DNA from: an uncultured Lachnospiraceae bacterium | GTDB taxonomy: Bacteria > Bacillota > Clostridia > Lachnospirales > Lachnospiraceae | Assembly (NCBI GenBank): GCA_947650155.1 | Contig: CANSUS010000034.1 | Span: 1-38,690, forward strand | Direction of reading: 5' to 3' | DNA length: 38,690 bases | Shown: positions 38,490-38,690 of the stretch, one piece after another | Layout of the letters: every line of letters begins with the position of its first letter | How positions within the stretch are numbered: position 1 is the stretch's first letter | The notes under the pieces: model-generated | The model's database searches: none | What the model saw: only the letters and a program-made list of their open reading frames with translations | Told to the model about the DNA's origin: nothing | Made by a program: the position numbers and the translations under genes

Positions 38490-38665
38490 GGGAACTTTAC
38501 CTTTAGGTATTTCTAATATAATTTCTTTTGCTTCCAAAGTATTAAGCAGAGCCGTTCCTATACCTTTAATTTTACAATCAGGATCGGCCGCAAGAAATAA
38601 CCTGCGTGGGTGTATACGGCAATACTGTTATGATAGATATTGTATGTTGCGTAAATTATATTCAT
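38488..38665 (-). pseudogene. Fragment of a GNAT acetyltransferase
   Basis: On the minus strand an ATG at 38665 (MNIIYATYNIYHNSIAVYTH) leads into a different frame reading LFLAADPDCKIKGIGTALLN, the acetyl-CoA loop of GNAT proteins. The frame change and missing C terminus mark it as a remnant joined to the truncated toxin. Some RelE-linked GNAT genes look similar, but the end of the window limits judgement. Confidence 0.55.
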
Positions 38666-38690
38666 TTTATCTGTCCTCTTTTCATTGTTT

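Noticed and set aside
1-38690. CRISPR array, rRNA or tRNA genes, replication origin
   Set aside because: No regularly spaced direct repeats, no cloverleaf or rRNA-like text and no DnaA-box cluster were noticed.

Overview
The window looks like a chromosome segment from a low-to-mid GC Firmicute of the Clostridia, most likely a Lachnospiraceae-type gut anaerobe. This is inferred from strong AGGAGG ribosome binding sites, near-consensus sigma-A promoters, a yybP-ykoY manganese riboswitch in front of mntP, and many one- and two-gene units of regulator plus small enzyme. No rRNA, tRNA, CRISPR array or insertion-sequence transposase was seen. The species cannot be fixed from sequence reading alone.

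Layout. Positions 1-1230 hold coding debris, a candidate type I toxin/antisense-RNA module (a 29-residue membrane peptide on the minus strand with a consensus promoter, faced by a convergent promoter) and a small ORF. Positions 1235-6834 carry an RtcB-type RNA ligase, an XRE regulator, an autoinhibited class III Fic protein, a PLD-nuclease/SF2-helicase/DUF3427 protein and a Nudix hydrolase; the last three are tightly spaced and could be a defence cluster. Positions 6880-7714 are the Mn2+ riboswitch and mntP. Positions 7845-15453 are small accessory units: WYL regulator and DUF3795 protein, methyltransferase, Rrf2 regulator with a duplicated NTF2/SnoaL-like protein (three matching operators), a class M-like sirtuin, an AlbA/Schlafen-type ATP-binding regulator, a ferritin-like diiron protein and a histidine phosphatase.

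Positions 15462-17793 (minus) are a probable RNA-repair operon: an HD-domain/P-loop kinase fusion and an ATP-dependent RNA ligase, behind a long leader with an intrinsic terminator. Then come TetR/flavodoxin and MarR/PNPOx-like pairs, two poorly characterised genes, and a BlaI/BlaR1-like (M56) sensory operon with a large lipoprotein, controlled by two identical 17-bp operators. Positions 27273-32006 are again small accessory genes: a HicB-like/DinB-like fusion, a SMI1/KNR4 protein, two GNATs, a 4Fe-4S protein and a metallophosphoesterase.

The two strongest unexplained signals are these. (1) Perfect 66-bp inverted repeats (32251-32316 and 34097-34162) enclose a convergent methyltransferase/acetyltransferase-membrane gene pair and abut a tyrosine recombinase with a complete active site, which is the architecture of an invertible switch that changes which gene is read with the recombinase. 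(2) A repeat family occurs before the GNAT gene (one copy) and before the pyrophosphatase-like gene (two tandem copies). Each copy is a long hairpin with every base difference compensated, overlapping a 17-codon ORF that has its own ribosome binding site, followed by a second hairpin. A related hairpin plus ATGGAGG start-site cassette precedes several other genes on both strands.

The right end holds a MazG-like enzyme, a DnaJ-domain protein, a methyltransferase, the pyrophosphatase-like gene, and a decayed RelBE-type toxin-antitoxin locus running into a broken GNAT fragment.
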